Assembly (NCBI GenBank): GCA_013698095.1
Contig: JACCVQ010000004.1
Span: 1 to 41,059 of the forward strand
Reading direction: 5' to 3'
Origin: Chloroflexota bacterium
GTDB taxonomy: Bacteria > Chloroflexota > Limnocylindria > Limnocylindrales > CSP1-4
DNA: 41,059 nucleotides
Part shown: piece by piece, positions 1-7,325 of the stretch
How the letters are laid out: each line of letters opens with the position of its first letter
Position numbering within the stretch: position 1 is the stretch's first letter
Notes under the pieces: generated by a model
The model's input: the letters and a program-made list of their open reading frames with translations, nothing else
What the model was told of the DNA's origin: nothing
The model's database searches: none
Made by a program: the position numbers and the translations under genes

Positions 1-80
1 CACCGGTACTGCGCTCGCCCCGCTTCTCTCGTTCACGCTGGGCGACCCACGGGCGGGCCGCGTCTGCGGTCGTCGGAACC

Positions 81-86
81 TACAAT
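81..86 (+). promoter_or_regulatory. -10 box (TACAAT) of the fchA-folD-fhs operon
   Basis: TACAAT lies 6 bases before the ATG at 93. Transcription starting about 6-8 bases after the box would begin at or next to the start codon, so the message is probably leaderless. The same arrangement recurs at several other genes in the window. Confidence 0.55.
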
Positions 87-92
87 CGACGC

Positions 93-776
93 ATGGCAGA
101 TCCCACCGCAGCCGTTTCGTTCCGCGACATGACCATCGGCGGGTTCGTTGACGAGCTCGCGTCCGCCGCGCCGGTTCCCGGTGGAGGCAGCGCATCCGCC
201 GTCGCGGCGTCGCTCGGGGGAGCCCTCGTCGCGATGGTCGCCTCGCTGTCCGAGGGTCGTCCGAAGTACGCCGCGCACGCTGACCTCCATCGTCGGAGCC
301 ACGAGGTCGGGCAACGACTGGCGGCTCGCTTCCTCCACCTGGCCGACGAGGACGCGGACGCCTACGCCGACTTCGCCGCGGCGATGAAGCTGCCGAAGGA
401 CACGGACGAGCAGAAGACCGCTCGGCGCTCGGCGCTCGGCGTGGCAGCCAAGCGGGCCGCCGAGGTCCCGCTGTTGACCGTCGAGGCCTGCCTCGAGCTG
501 GTTGCGACCGCCGAATCTCTGGTCGGGCGGAGCAACGTGAACGCATCGAGCGATCTCGACGTCGCGACCCTGCTCGCCGAGGCCGCCGCGCGCGGTGCCG
601 CCGCGAATGTCCTCATCAACCTGCCCTCGGTCGACGACGAGTCCTTCTCGGGCGACGCGACGGCGCGGGTCATGGGCCTGCTCACGAGCATCGAGGAGAT
701 CGTGGCGACCGTCCACGCCGGTGTCCGGAGCGGCGAGAACCGTGATCCGATCGAACCGGAACCGAGCCGGGAATGA
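93..776 (+). CDS. fchA: Formiminotetrahydrofolate cyclodeaminase / methenyl-THF cyclohydrolase family protein
   Basis: The 227-residue protein belongs to the FTCD cyclodeaminase/FchA family. It shows the typical start (GGFVDELASAAPVPGGGSAS) with the glycine-rich PGGGSASA motif near residue 30, and an all-helical body. Family members convert 5-formimino-THF to 5,10-methenyl-THF with ammonia release, or act as methenyl-THF cyclohydrolase (FchA of methylotrophs and acetogens). In mammals this domain is fused to the formiminotransferase; here the transferase (ftcD) is encoded 13.5 kb away. It is first in an operon with folD (13-base gap) and fhs. Because the adjacent FolD lacks its cyclohydrolase lysine, I infer that this protein supplies both the deaminase and the cyclohydrolase steps. 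Family assignment is firm; the dual activity is inference. Confidence 0.88.
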   Translation: MADPTAAVSFRDMTIGGFVDELASAAPVPGGGSASAVAASLGGALVAMVASLSEGRPKYAAHADLHRRSHEVGQRLAARFLHLADEDADAYADFAAAMKLPKDTDEQKTARRSALGVAAKRAAEVPLLTVEACLELVATAESLVGRSNVNASSDLDVATLLAEAAARGAAANVLINLPSVDDESFSGDATARVMGLLTSIEEIVATVHAGVRSGENRDPIEPEPSRE

Positions 777-789
777 GGGCCTGACCGGA

Positions 790-1782
790 GTGGCCCGCGG
801 CGGCGCTCGGCTTCTCGAGGGCGGCCCGATCGCCGCGGAAATCCGCCAGGCGGTCAGCGAAGACGTCACTGCCTACCGCGAGCGCCACGATCGGGCCCCT
901 GTGCTCGCTGTCGTGATCTGCGGGCGGGACGCCCCATCCATGGTGTATCTCGGCCAGATCCTCCGGAGTTGCGCCAAGGTCGGGATCGAAGGCCGTCTCG
1001 TGGAGGTCGACGGTGAGGCCTCCGAGGCGAGCGTCATCGATGCGATCGGCGCCTTGAATGCCGATCCCGTGGTCAACGGGATCATCGTCCAGATGCCGCT
1101 GCCGCCGACGATCCGCCTCCGGGCGATCGTGGACGTGATCGATCCCGCCCGAGACATCGATGGCATCCACCCCATGAACGCGGGACTTCTTCGGCTCGGG
1201 TACGACGGGTTCCTGCCGGCCACGGCCCACGCCGCGGTCGAGATCCTGCGCCGCTCCGCGATCGAGATCGAGGGCAAGCGCGCGGTCGTCATCGGGCGAT
1301 CCGCCGTCGTCGGGATGCCGGCCGCGTTCCTCCTGGTCCGCGAGAACGCGACCGTCACGGTCTGCCACTCGCGGACGCGCGACCTTGCCCGGCATGTGAA
1401 GGACGCCGAGATCATCGTGGTCGCGGCCGGTCACCCAGGTCTGATCCGGGGCGATATGGTCCGGCGCGGCGTGGTCGTCGTCGACGTCGGGATCAACGTC
1501 GTCGACGGGACGATCGTCGGCGATGTCGATTTCGAGTCGGTTCGACCCCTCGCGTCGGCGATCACGCCCGTTCCCGGCGGGGTCGGTCCGCTGACCAACG
1601 CGCTGCTGCTGGCCCACCTCGTGCGCGCCGCGCATGCCCAGGAGAAGGCGACGGGCCCGGCCGGTCCGGCCGGTCCGTCGTTCGCGCGAGCCGTCCCATC
1701 CGCCGAGCCGGCGACGTCATCGACCGACGCGTCTGCCACCGTGTCCCACGATCGCGTTGCCGTCCAGCGAGGAGCCCGATGA
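790..1782 (+). CDS. folD: FolD-type methylenetetrahydrofolate dehydrogenase, cyclohydrolase lysine replaced
   Basis: The 330-residue protein aligns along its length with FolD, which oxidises 5,10-methylene-THF to methenyl-THF with NADP and normally also hydrolyses methenyl-THF to 10-formyl-THF. Seen: the VQMPLP block, RDIDGIHP, the NADP site GRSAVVGMP and the signature ITPVPGGVGP. In the Y-x-x-x-K motif the tyrosine is present (Y53) but the catalytic lysine (K54 of E. coli) is Ile57, codon ATC at 958-960. The usual CTPxG block is also altered (PATAHA). A C-terminal tail of about 45 residues rich in Ala, Pro and Ser extends past the fold. The GTG at 790 is chosen because it follows the fchA stop closely and gives the normal N-terminus. 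The stop overlaps fhs (ATGA). Probably a dehydrogenase without cyclohydrolase activity. Confidence 0.9.
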   Translation: MARGGARLLEGGPIAAEIRQAVSEDVTAYRERHDRAPVLAVVICGRDAPSMVYLGQILRSCAKVGIEGRLVEVDGEASEASVIDAIGALNADPVVNGIIVQMPLPPTIRLRAIVDVIDPARDIDGIHPMNAGLLRLGYDGFLPATAHAAVEILRRSAIEIEGKRAVVIGRSAVVGMPAAFLLVRENATVTVCHSRTRDLARHVKDAEIIVVAAGHPGLIRGDMVRRGVVVVDVGINVVDGTIVGDVDFESVRPLASAITPVPGGVGPLTNALLLAHLVRAAHAQEKATGPAGPAGPSFARAVPSAEPATSSTDASATVSHDRVAVQRGAR

Positions 1783-3485
1783 GCTTTCCGTCCGATCTCG
1801 AGATCGCCCGTTCCGTCACGCCGCGTCCGATCATGGACGTGGCCCACGACCTCGGCCTCCACGACGACGAGATCGAGCCGTACGGTCATACCAAGGCAAA
1901 GGTCACCCTCGCCGCCATCGAGCGGCTCGAGGTCGAGCGGCCGCGCGGGAAGTACGTCGTCGTCACGGCAATCAGCCCGACGCCCCTCGGCGAAGGCAAG
2001 TCGACCACGACTGTCGGGCTCGCTCAGGGCCTGAATCGGATCGGCAAGAAGGCTGCGGTCTGCATCCGCCAGCCGAGCCTCGGCCCGGTCTTCGGGATCA
2101 AGGGCGGCGCTGCCGGGGGCGGCTACAGCCAGGTCATTCCGATGGCCGACTTCAACCTCCACCTGACCGGCGACGTCCACGCGATCGGGGCTGCCCACAA
2201 CCTCGGCGCGGCCTTCCTCGACAACCACCTCCACCACGGCAACGCGCTCGGGATCGATCCCTTCTCGATCCTCTGGCCGCGGGTCCTGGACATCAGCGAT
2301 CGTGCCGTCCGGCGGGTGATCGTGGGGCTCGGCGGGAAGGAGAATGGGATCCCGCGTGAGACCGAGTTCGTGATCACGGTTGCATCCGAGGTCATGGCGG
2401 TCCTCGCCCTCGCCCGTGACATCCACGACCTCCGCGCCCGCCTCGGCCGGATGGTCATGGCCACCCGCAAGGACGGCTCGGCCGTCACGGCCGAGGACCT
2501 GAAGGTCGCCGGCGCCATGACCGCCCTCCTGACCGATGCGATCAAGCCGAACCTGCTCCAGACGCTGGAGGGTGGGCCGGCGTTCGTCCACTGCGGGCCG
2601 TTCGCGAACATCGCCCACGGCAACAACTCGATCATCGCCGACCGGCTGGCCCTCGCCACCAACGACATCGTCTGCACCGAGGCGGGCTTCGGGGCCGACA
2701 TGGGAGCCGAGAAGTTCTTCGACATCAAGTGCCGGGCCTCCGGGCTGAGCCCAGACGCGGCCGTCGTCGTCGCCACGGTCCGGGCTCTGAAGATGCACGG
2801 CGGCGTCGGCAAGATCGTCGCCGGCAAGCCGCTCGACCCGGCACTCCTCGCGGAGAACGTCGACGCGGTCCGGACCGGCGCGGCAAACCTTGCCAAGCAG
2901 ATCGAGAACGTCAAGATCTTCGGCGTGCCGGTCGTCGTCGCGATCAACTCGTTCCCGACCGACACCTCGGGCGAGGTCGAGGCGATCCGCCAGGTGGCGC
3001 TTGCGGCCGGTGCCCGGGATGCGGTCGTTGCGACCCACTTCGTGGAGGGCGGTGACGGCGCGGCGCCGCTCGCCCAGGCGGTCTGGGACGCGGCATCCAG
3101 CGGGGAAGCGAACTTCAAGCTCCTGTATCCCGACGATGCCCCGCTCGGCGAGAAGATCGAGGCGATCGTCACCAAGATCTACGGCGGCACGGGCTACGAG
3201 CTCGCCCCGGCGGCGAAGAAGGCCCTCAAGCTGTACGAGGAGCTCGGGATGGGCCACCTCCCGGTCTGCATGGCCAAGACCCAGTACTCGCTCAGCCACG
3301 ACGCCAACCTGAAAGGCGCCCCGAGCGGCTTCACCGTCCCGATTCGGGACATCCGCCTGTCGGCCGGGGCCGGGTTCATCACCCCGCTCGTGGGGGAGAT
3401 GCGAACGATGCCGGGCCTGCCGTCGAAGCCGGGCGGCGAGAACATCGACATCGACGACCAGGGCAACGTCGTCGGGCTGTTCTAG
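1779..3485 (+). CDS. fhs: Formate-tetrahydrofolate ligase
   Basis: The 568-residue protein is of normal length for formyl-THF synthetase, which joins formate and THF using ATP or, run backwards, makes ATP and formate from 10-formyl-THF. The P-loop TPLGEGKST is near residue 70, followed by the family blocks RQPSLGPVFGIKGGAAGGG, FNLHLTGD and DNHLHHGN. It is translationally coupled to folD by an ATGA overlap. With fchA and folD it completes the route between formimino-THF, methenyl-THF, 10-formyl-THF and formate. In a histidine-degrading cell the reverse direction would recover ATP and discharge the one-carbon unit; that direction is inference. The stop shares the palindrome CTAG (3482-3485) with the converging gene. 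Confidence 0.96.
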   Translation: MSFPSDLEIARSVTPRPIMDVAHDLGLHDDEIEPYGHTKAKVTLAAIERLEVERPRGKYVVVTAISPTPLGEGKSTTTVGLAQGLNRIGKKAAVCIRQPSLGPVFGIKGGAAGGGYSQVIPMADFNLHLTGDVHAIGAAHNLGAAFLDNHLHHGNALGIDPFSILWPRVLDISDRAVRRVIVGLGGKENGIPRETEFVITVASEVMAVLALARDIHDLRARLGRMVMATRKDGSAVTAEDLKVAGAMTALLTDAIKPNLLQTLEGGPAFVHCGPFANIAHGNNSIIADRLALATNDIVCTEAGFGADMGAEKFFDIKCRASGLSPDAAVVVATVRALKMHGGVGKIVAGKPLDPALLAENVDAVRTGAANLAKQIENVKIFGVPVVVAINSFPTDTSGEVEAIRQVALAAGARDAVVATHFVEGGDGAAPLAQAVWDAASSGEANFKLLYPDDAPLGEKIEAIVTKIYGGTGYELAPAAKKALKLYEELGMGHLPVCMAKTQYSLSHDANLKGAPSGFTVPIRDIRLSAGAGFITPLVGEMRTMPGLPSKPGGENIDIDDQGNVVGLF

Positions 3486-4129
3486 CCCTCGTGCCGGCCT
3501 GACCGGCGGCCGACGAGGAGCACCACGCCGAACAGGGCGAGCGATCCGATCAGGAGACTGCCAAGGATCGTGATCGCGGCACGATCGCGTGCCGCGGTCG
3601 CCGGATCCGGCGCGGACGCGGTATTGGGAGGCTCCGCCGTCTGGACCGGGGTTGCCGCCGGGACGCTGATCTCGTCGAAGATCGCGAGCGCCTCCGCGAG
3701 CATTTCCTGTCCCTCGGGCGTGTCGAGATCGCCGGCCGGTGAGCAGAGGCCCGTCCCGAAGTCGCCCTTGTTGCCCGGCAGCCAGGTGACCCACAGCCAG
3801 TGCGAGCCCGGGCGTGGCGGGTTGGTCCCGCAGCCGGCCGAGTCGCCGAAGCTCGAGGCGGCGAGCCAGACGACCGGGGCGGCGTTCTGGCCCCACAGCC
3901 ACCGCTCCACGTCGACCGGGACGCCGCGGTCCTGCTGCTGTCCGGCGGTGCCGGTGAAGATCGCCTGCTCGGCTGTCGCGTGCTCCTTGAGCGACTCGCT
4001 CATCGCGCAACTGCAGGCCGCGACCGGGCGGGGCACCGCCAGGAGGCTGCCGAACGCCGCCAGCGACGCCACGACGAGCAGGAGACCGCTGCGGCGGAAC
4101 AGACTGGATGGCCGAACAGGGATCGCCAT
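3482..4129 (-). CDS. Exported, membrane-anchored protein with N-terminal CSC motif
   Basis: The 215-residue protein has a signal peptide (RRSGLLLVVASLAAFGSLLA) ending near a mature N-terminus that begins ACSCA, then a soluble region with several cysteines, an Ala/Pro/Thr linker and a C-terminal membrane helix followed by RRSGRHEG. A mature start of CSCA is reminiscent of TIMP/NTR-like secreted bacterial proteins, but I cannot assign a function. The ATG at 4129 is preferred; a TTG five codons upstream is possible. It is third in a minus-strand series of exported proteins after a His-rich membrane protein and a cupredoxin. Its stop overlaps that of fhs on the opposite strand (CTAG). Confidence 0.72.
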   Translation of the reverse strand: MAIPVRPSSLFRRSGLLLVVASLAAFGSLLAVPRPVAACSCAMSESLKEHATAEQAIFTGTAGQQQDRGVPVDVERWLWGQNAAPVVWLAASSFGDSAGCGTNPPRPGSHWLWVTWLPGNKGDFGTGLCSPAGDLDTPEGQEMLAEALAIFDEISVPAATPVQTAEPPNTASAPDPATAARDRAAITILGSLLIGSLALFGVVLLVGRRSGRHEG

Positions 4130-4143
4130 GGGCGGAATCTCCA

Positions 4144-4183
4144 AGCGCCAGCGCGGACATCCGTGGGACGCCGGGCTGGCGCT
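4144..4183. repeat. Inverted repeat between the cupredoxin gene and its downstream neighbour
   Basis: AGCGCCAGC (4144-4152) pairs with GCTGGCGCT (4175-4183) over 9 perfect base pairs with a 22-base loop. It lies directly downstream of the minus-strand cupredoxin gene and may terminate or attenuate its message before the next minus-strand gene. No T-run follows, so the role is uncertain. Confidence 0.35.
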
Positions 4184-4219
4184 CGGTGTTCCGCGCCGGC
4201 GACCGGCGGGAACGGTGGC

Positions 4220-4720
4220 TCAGCGGGTGACGGTCAGCGTGCCCTTGATCCCGAGGCTTTCGTGGCCGGGCAGGGAACAGAAGAGGGTGTACGCGCCGGC
4301 TGGCAGATCGACCGTCAGGCTCTCGGCTTCGCCGGTCTTCAGTTCCTTCGTCGTGGCGACGACCTTGCCGGCGCCGTCCCGGATCGCGATGTTGTGAACC
4401 GTCGGGCCCGCGTTGGTCACTGCCAGCGCGCCGGCGCCCTGGATGGTCACGTCTTTCGGGTCCAGGCTGAAATCCTTCACCGTGACCGGCGTTCCAGCCG
4501 TGGGTGCCCCGGTGTCAGACGGGGTCGGTGCCATCGAGTGGCCGACCGACGGGGCCATTGACATGCCGTCGCTCGGCGCCGTCGAGGGCGTCACGCTGGG
4601 GGTCGTGCTGGCGGGGGCGCTGGTCGCCGCGCTGGCGGGGGCCTTGGTCGCCGCGCTGCCGCCGCACGCCGCGAACACCACGATCGCGACCGCAGTGAGG
4701 GCGATTGATCGGAACTTCAC
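4220..4720 (-). CDS. Cupredoxin-domain lipoprotein with altered axial ligand
   Basis: The 166-residue protein has a lipoprotein signal ending FAAC (Cys19), a Ser/Thr/Ala/Pro linker that includes a Met/His-rich stretch (GMSMAPSVGHSM), and a plastocyanin-like domain from about residue 78. Copper ligands are recognisable as His109 (TVHNI), Cys148 (LFCSLPGH) and His153. The fourth, axial ligand, normally Met in GHxxxGMxG, is Ile158 (GHESLGIKG). A site with three strong ligands and a non-ligating axial residue is known from some multicopper oxidases and raises the redox potential; that this applies here is inference. The GTG start has a good ribosome site (GGAGAA). Likely role: electron transfer or copper binding at the outer face of the membrane. 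The neighbouring His/Asp-rich protein fits metal handling. Confidence 0.82.
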   Translation of the reverse strand: MKFRSIALTAVAIVVFAACGGSAATKAPASAATSAPASTTPSVTPSTAPSDGMSMAPSVGHSMAPTPSDTGAPTAGTPVTVKDFSLDPKDVTIQGAGALAVTNAGPTVHNIAIRDGAGKVVATTKELKTGEAESLTVDLPAGAYTLFCSLPGHESLGIKGTLTVTR

Positions 4721-4896
4721 GTTGTTCTCCTGTCACTGGGATCCCAGCGTTCTCGTGATCACCGACCAGCCTCTCAAGGGTGGCCGTAGGGAGGTTTGGC
4801 GATCGACAGGAGTTCGGGCGGATGGCCCGCGCGGATCAGACCGGTAGGTAAAGGTTCGACCGCGAACATTGCAAACCGTTTGCAGCGCCGTGCACC
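4721..4896. promoter_or_regulatory. Gap upstream of the cupredoxin gene containing a 13-bp palindrome
   Basis: The 176-base gap holds the perfect palindrome GCAAACCGTTTGC at 4871-4883 (6-base arms around one C). It lies about 150 bases before the cupredoxin start and just past the end of the His-rich gene, so it could be an operator for the cupredoxin promoter. No further gene is seen in the gap. Confidence 0.35.
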
Positions 4897-5190
4897 TCAG
4901 GCGGCTGGGGTCGGCGCCTTAAGCATCACGGTCGTGATGACAAGGCACAGCGCCACGAGCAGACCGGCGCCGACACCGAGGGCGAGCGCGCCCCAGGCCC
5001 GGACGTCTACCGGCCCGAGGTGCTCGTCGCGGTGGGCGTGGTCGTCGTGGCCGTCCGCCTCGCCATGGTCGTCCGGGCCGTGGGTTTCGTCGGCGATCTC
5101 GCCGGGATGATGGCCGCGCTCGTTCGCGGCGTGGACGAGCTCGTCAGGGCTCGGCTCGTGACTCGTCTGGGTCGTGCTCATCTGGGCCAA
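4897..5190 (-). CDS. Small His/Asp-rich single-pass membrane protein
   Basis: The 97-residue protein has a cytoplasmic-type N-terminal half very rich in His, Asp and Glu (for example HGPDDHGEADGHDDHAHRDEH) and one membrane helix near residues 67-90. Such clusters commonly bind divalent metals such as Cu, Ni, Zn or Co. I do not recognise a family. The start is either TTG at 5190, with GGAGGT just upstream, or ATG at 5181. It is divergent from the MFS gene at 5249 and upstream of the cupredoxin gene on the same strand. The composition bias makes database assignment hard; a metal-buffer role is inference. Confidence 0.62.
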   Translation of the reverse strand: MAQMSTTQTSHEPSPDELVHAANERGHHPGEIADETHGPDDHGEADGHDDHAHRDEHLGPVDVRAWGALALGVGAGLLVALCLVITTVMLKAPTPAA

Positions 5191-5235
5191 CGCACCTCCG
5201 CCGGCATTCTCGCACCCGACCGGCGCTGCCGCACG

Positions 5236-5241
5236 TAGACT
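5236..5241 (+). promoter_or_regulatory. -10 box (TAGACT) of the MFS gene
   Basis: TAGACT ends 7 bases before the GTG at 5249 and supports that start codon. A leaderless message is likely. The box lies in the 58-base divergent gap with the His-rich membrane protein gene. Confidence 0.5.
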
Positions 5242-5248
5242 CGGGCTC

Positions 5249-6541
5249 GTGAGCGGACCCTTGACTAGCCCGGAGGTCGATGCCGGACTGATCCCGAGCC
5301 TGCGCGGACTCGCCCCGAGCGGCCGCCTCCTCTTCCTGACCCGCTTCCTGCGAATGTTCGCGTACGGATTTCTCGCCGTCGTCCTTGTCCTCTACCTCGC
5401 CGCCCTGGGCCTCGACGCGCTCATGATCGGGGCGATCCTGACGCTGACCCTGGTTGGCGACACGCTGATCTCGCTCTGGCTCACGACGAATGCGGATCGG
5501 ATCGGCAGGCGCAGGGTCCTTGTCGCAGGCGCGCTGCTGATGACCGGCGCGGGGCTCGTCTTCGCGGCCACGGCCTGGGTACCGCTCCTGATCGTGGCCG
5601 CGACGATCGGGGTGATCAGCCCGACCGGCAACGAGGTCGGGCCGTTCCTCGCGGTCGAGCAGGCGGCCCTGAGCCAGGCGACGCCCGACGCTCGCCGCAC
5701 CCCGACGTTCGCCTGGTACAACCTCGTCGGCTACGTGGCGACGGCCGTGGGTTCGCTTGCGGCGGGCTTCGTCAGCCAGATCCTGCTCGACGCCGGCTGG
5801 CCGGATGTCGATGCCTACCGGGCGATCGTCGTCGGGTATGCGCTGGTCGGGCTCGCGATGGCCGTCGTTTTCTGGCGCGTCGGCGCTGCCGTCGAGGTGC
5901 CTGGCCTGCCGCCCGCCGGAGACGGGATCGCGCGGAGGCTCGGTCTGGGCCGGCGGTCGCGCGGGATCGTCGCCCGGCTGTCCGCCCTGTTCGCGCTCGA
6001 TGCATTCGGCGGCGGGTTCATCCCCCAGAGCCTGATTGCGTACTGGTTCCACCTCCGGTTCGGCGTCGAGCCTGCGATCCTCGGCTCGATCTTCTTCGGG
6101 GCAAATCTCCTGGCGGCCGTTTCGTCCCTGTCCGCCTCCCGCTTCGCGGCCAGGTTCGGGCTCATCAACACGATGGTCTTCACCCACCTGCCGTCGAACG
6201 TTCTCCTCATCCTCGTTCCGCTGATGCCGACCCTGGCGCTGGCGATCGTGGTGCTGCTCGTCCGATTCAGCCTCAGTCAGATGGACGTCCCGACCCGCCA
6301 GTCGTACGTGATGGCGGTCGTGGAGCCGGGCGAGCGCTCTGCAGCGGCCGGAGTCACCGGCATCGCCCGAACGACCGGCGCGGCGCTGTCGCCGATCCTG
6401 TCGGCGCCGCTCGTCGCGAGCGCCGGCCTGACCGCAATTCCGTTCTTCCTCGCAGGCGGGCTGAAGATCGTCTACGACCTGCTGCTGTACCGGGCGTTCC
6501 GCTCGGGTGGGGCGCCAGACGAGCGGAACGTCGACCGCTGA
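5249..6541 (+). CDS. MFS transporter
   Basis: The 430-residue protein has about 12 hydrophobic segments and the MFS loop motif between helices 2 and 3 (TTNADRIGRRRVL). The N-terminal half begins around RFLRMFAYGFLAVVLVLYLA, and a charged central loop (about residues 210-240) separates the halves. The GTG at 5249 is chosen over an upstream in-frame start because that would run into the divergent gene, and because a TAnnnT box sits 7 bases away. The substrate cannot be read from sequence. The gene lies between the folate and histidine genes, so uptake or export linked to histidine or its products is possible but unproven. Confidence 0.85.
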   Translation: MSGPLTSPEVDAGLIPSLRGLAPSGRLLFLTRFLRMFAYGFLAVVLVLYLAALGLDALMIGAILTLTLVGDTLISLWLTTNADRIGRRRVLVAGALLMTGAGLVFAATAWVPLLIVAATIGVISPTGNEVGPFLAVEQAALSQATPDARRTPTFAWYNLVGYVATAVGSLAAGFVSQILLDAGWPDVDAYRAIVVGYALVGLAMAVVFWRVGAAVEVPGLPPAGDGIARRLGLGRRSRGIVARLSALFALDAFGGGFIPQSLIAYWFHLRFGVEPAILGSIFFGANLLAAVSSLSASRFAARFGLINTMVFTHLPSNVLLILVPLMPTLALAIVVLLVRFSLSQMDVPTRQSYVMAVVEPGERSAAAGVTGIARTTGAALSPILSAPLVASAGLTAIPFFLAGGLKIVYDLLLYRAFRSGGAPDERNVDR

Positions 6542-6602
6542 CGGGCGCCCGGCCGTCGGCGGCCGAGGGCAGCCGGCGCTCGTCGGGCGATGGGACCCTC
6601 GG

Positions 6603-7271
6603 TCAGGCCGAGGCGCGTCGCCGGGGGCTGATGATCCGGACCCAGATGAAGGCGAGGACCGCGATCGCGATCACGCCGAGGATGACGTACTCGAAGCGCT
6701 TGAGGACGTCGCCGATCTGCTCCCAGTTGGCACCGAGCTGGGTGCCCGCGAAGACGAGGACGAACACGAACGGCAGCGAGCCGAGGGTCGTGAACGCGAT
6801 GAACGGCAGGAGGGGCATCCGCGCGATCCCGGCCGCGAAGGACACCAGCGAGCGGACGACCGGAATGAGCCGCCCGAAGAACGCCGCCTTCGTCCCGTGG
6901 CGGGCGAAGAACTCGTCGGTCCGGTCCAGGTCGGCCGGCGTGATCCGGAGGAACCGGCCCCAGCGCTCGAGCAGCGGTCGCCCGCCGAAGTAGCCGATCG
7001 CGTAGGCGATGAGCGCGCCGACGACGGACCCGATCGTGCCCGCGATCGTGACGAGCAGGAGAGACCATGGCTGGCCGGTCAACGGCTCGATCGACGTCCC
7101 GGCGCCGACGAGGAAGCCGGCGAATGGGAGGACGAGCTCGGACGGGATCGGGACGATGACGCTCTCGATCGCGACCCACAGGATCACCCCGATGTAGCCC
7201 ACCGAGTCGTAGATCTGGGTGACGAGCTCGCGGACGGGCCCGTTGAGGAAGTCGAACACGGCCGGGAGCAT
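6603..7271 (-). CDS. DedA/SNARE-associated family membrane protein
   Basis: The 222-residue protein has the DedA layout. It has an N-terminal re-entrant/helix segment with VIPSELVLPFAGFLVG, a central GALIAYAIGYFGGRPLLERWG block, the family motif FFGRLIPVVRSLVSFAAGIARM and C-terminal membrane helices ending in a basic tail. DedA proteins are inner-membrane proteins involved in lipid carrier (undecaprenyl phosphate) recycling and envelope homeostasis. The ATG at 7271 gives the usual family length; longer in-frame extensions would overlap hutH. It is transcribed divergently from hutH across 54 bases. Confidence 0.9.
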   Translation of the reverse strand: MLPAVFDFLNGPVRELVTQIYDSVGYIGVILWVAIESVIVPIPSELVLPFAGFLVGAGTSIEPLTGQPWSLLLVTIAGTIGSVVGALIAYAIGYFGGRPLLERWGRFLRITPADLDRTDEFFARHGTKAAFFGRLIPVVRSLVSFAAGIARMPLLPFIAFTTLGSLPFVFVLVFAGTQLGANWEQIGDVLKRFEYVILGVIAIAVLAFIWVRIISPRRRASA

Positions 7272-7313
7272 AGCCCACGCCGACCGGACCGGACCGGGCC
7301 GTCCGCCGCCGAC

Positions 7314-7319
7314 TATCCT
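7314..7319 (+). promoter_or_regulatory. -10 box (TATCCT) of hutH
   Basis: TATCCT lies 6 bases before the GTG at 7326, consistent with a leaderless hutH message and with the chosen start. It sits in the short divergent gap to the DedA gene. Confidence 0.5.
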
Positions 7320-7325
7320 CGGGTC

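Noticed and set aside
1431..4160. A 909-codon open frame on the minus strand across fhs
   Set aside because: It is antisense to well-supported folD and fhs and to the real gene at 3482-4129, with Arg/Asp/Gly-rich low-information sequence. It is an effect of high GC content.
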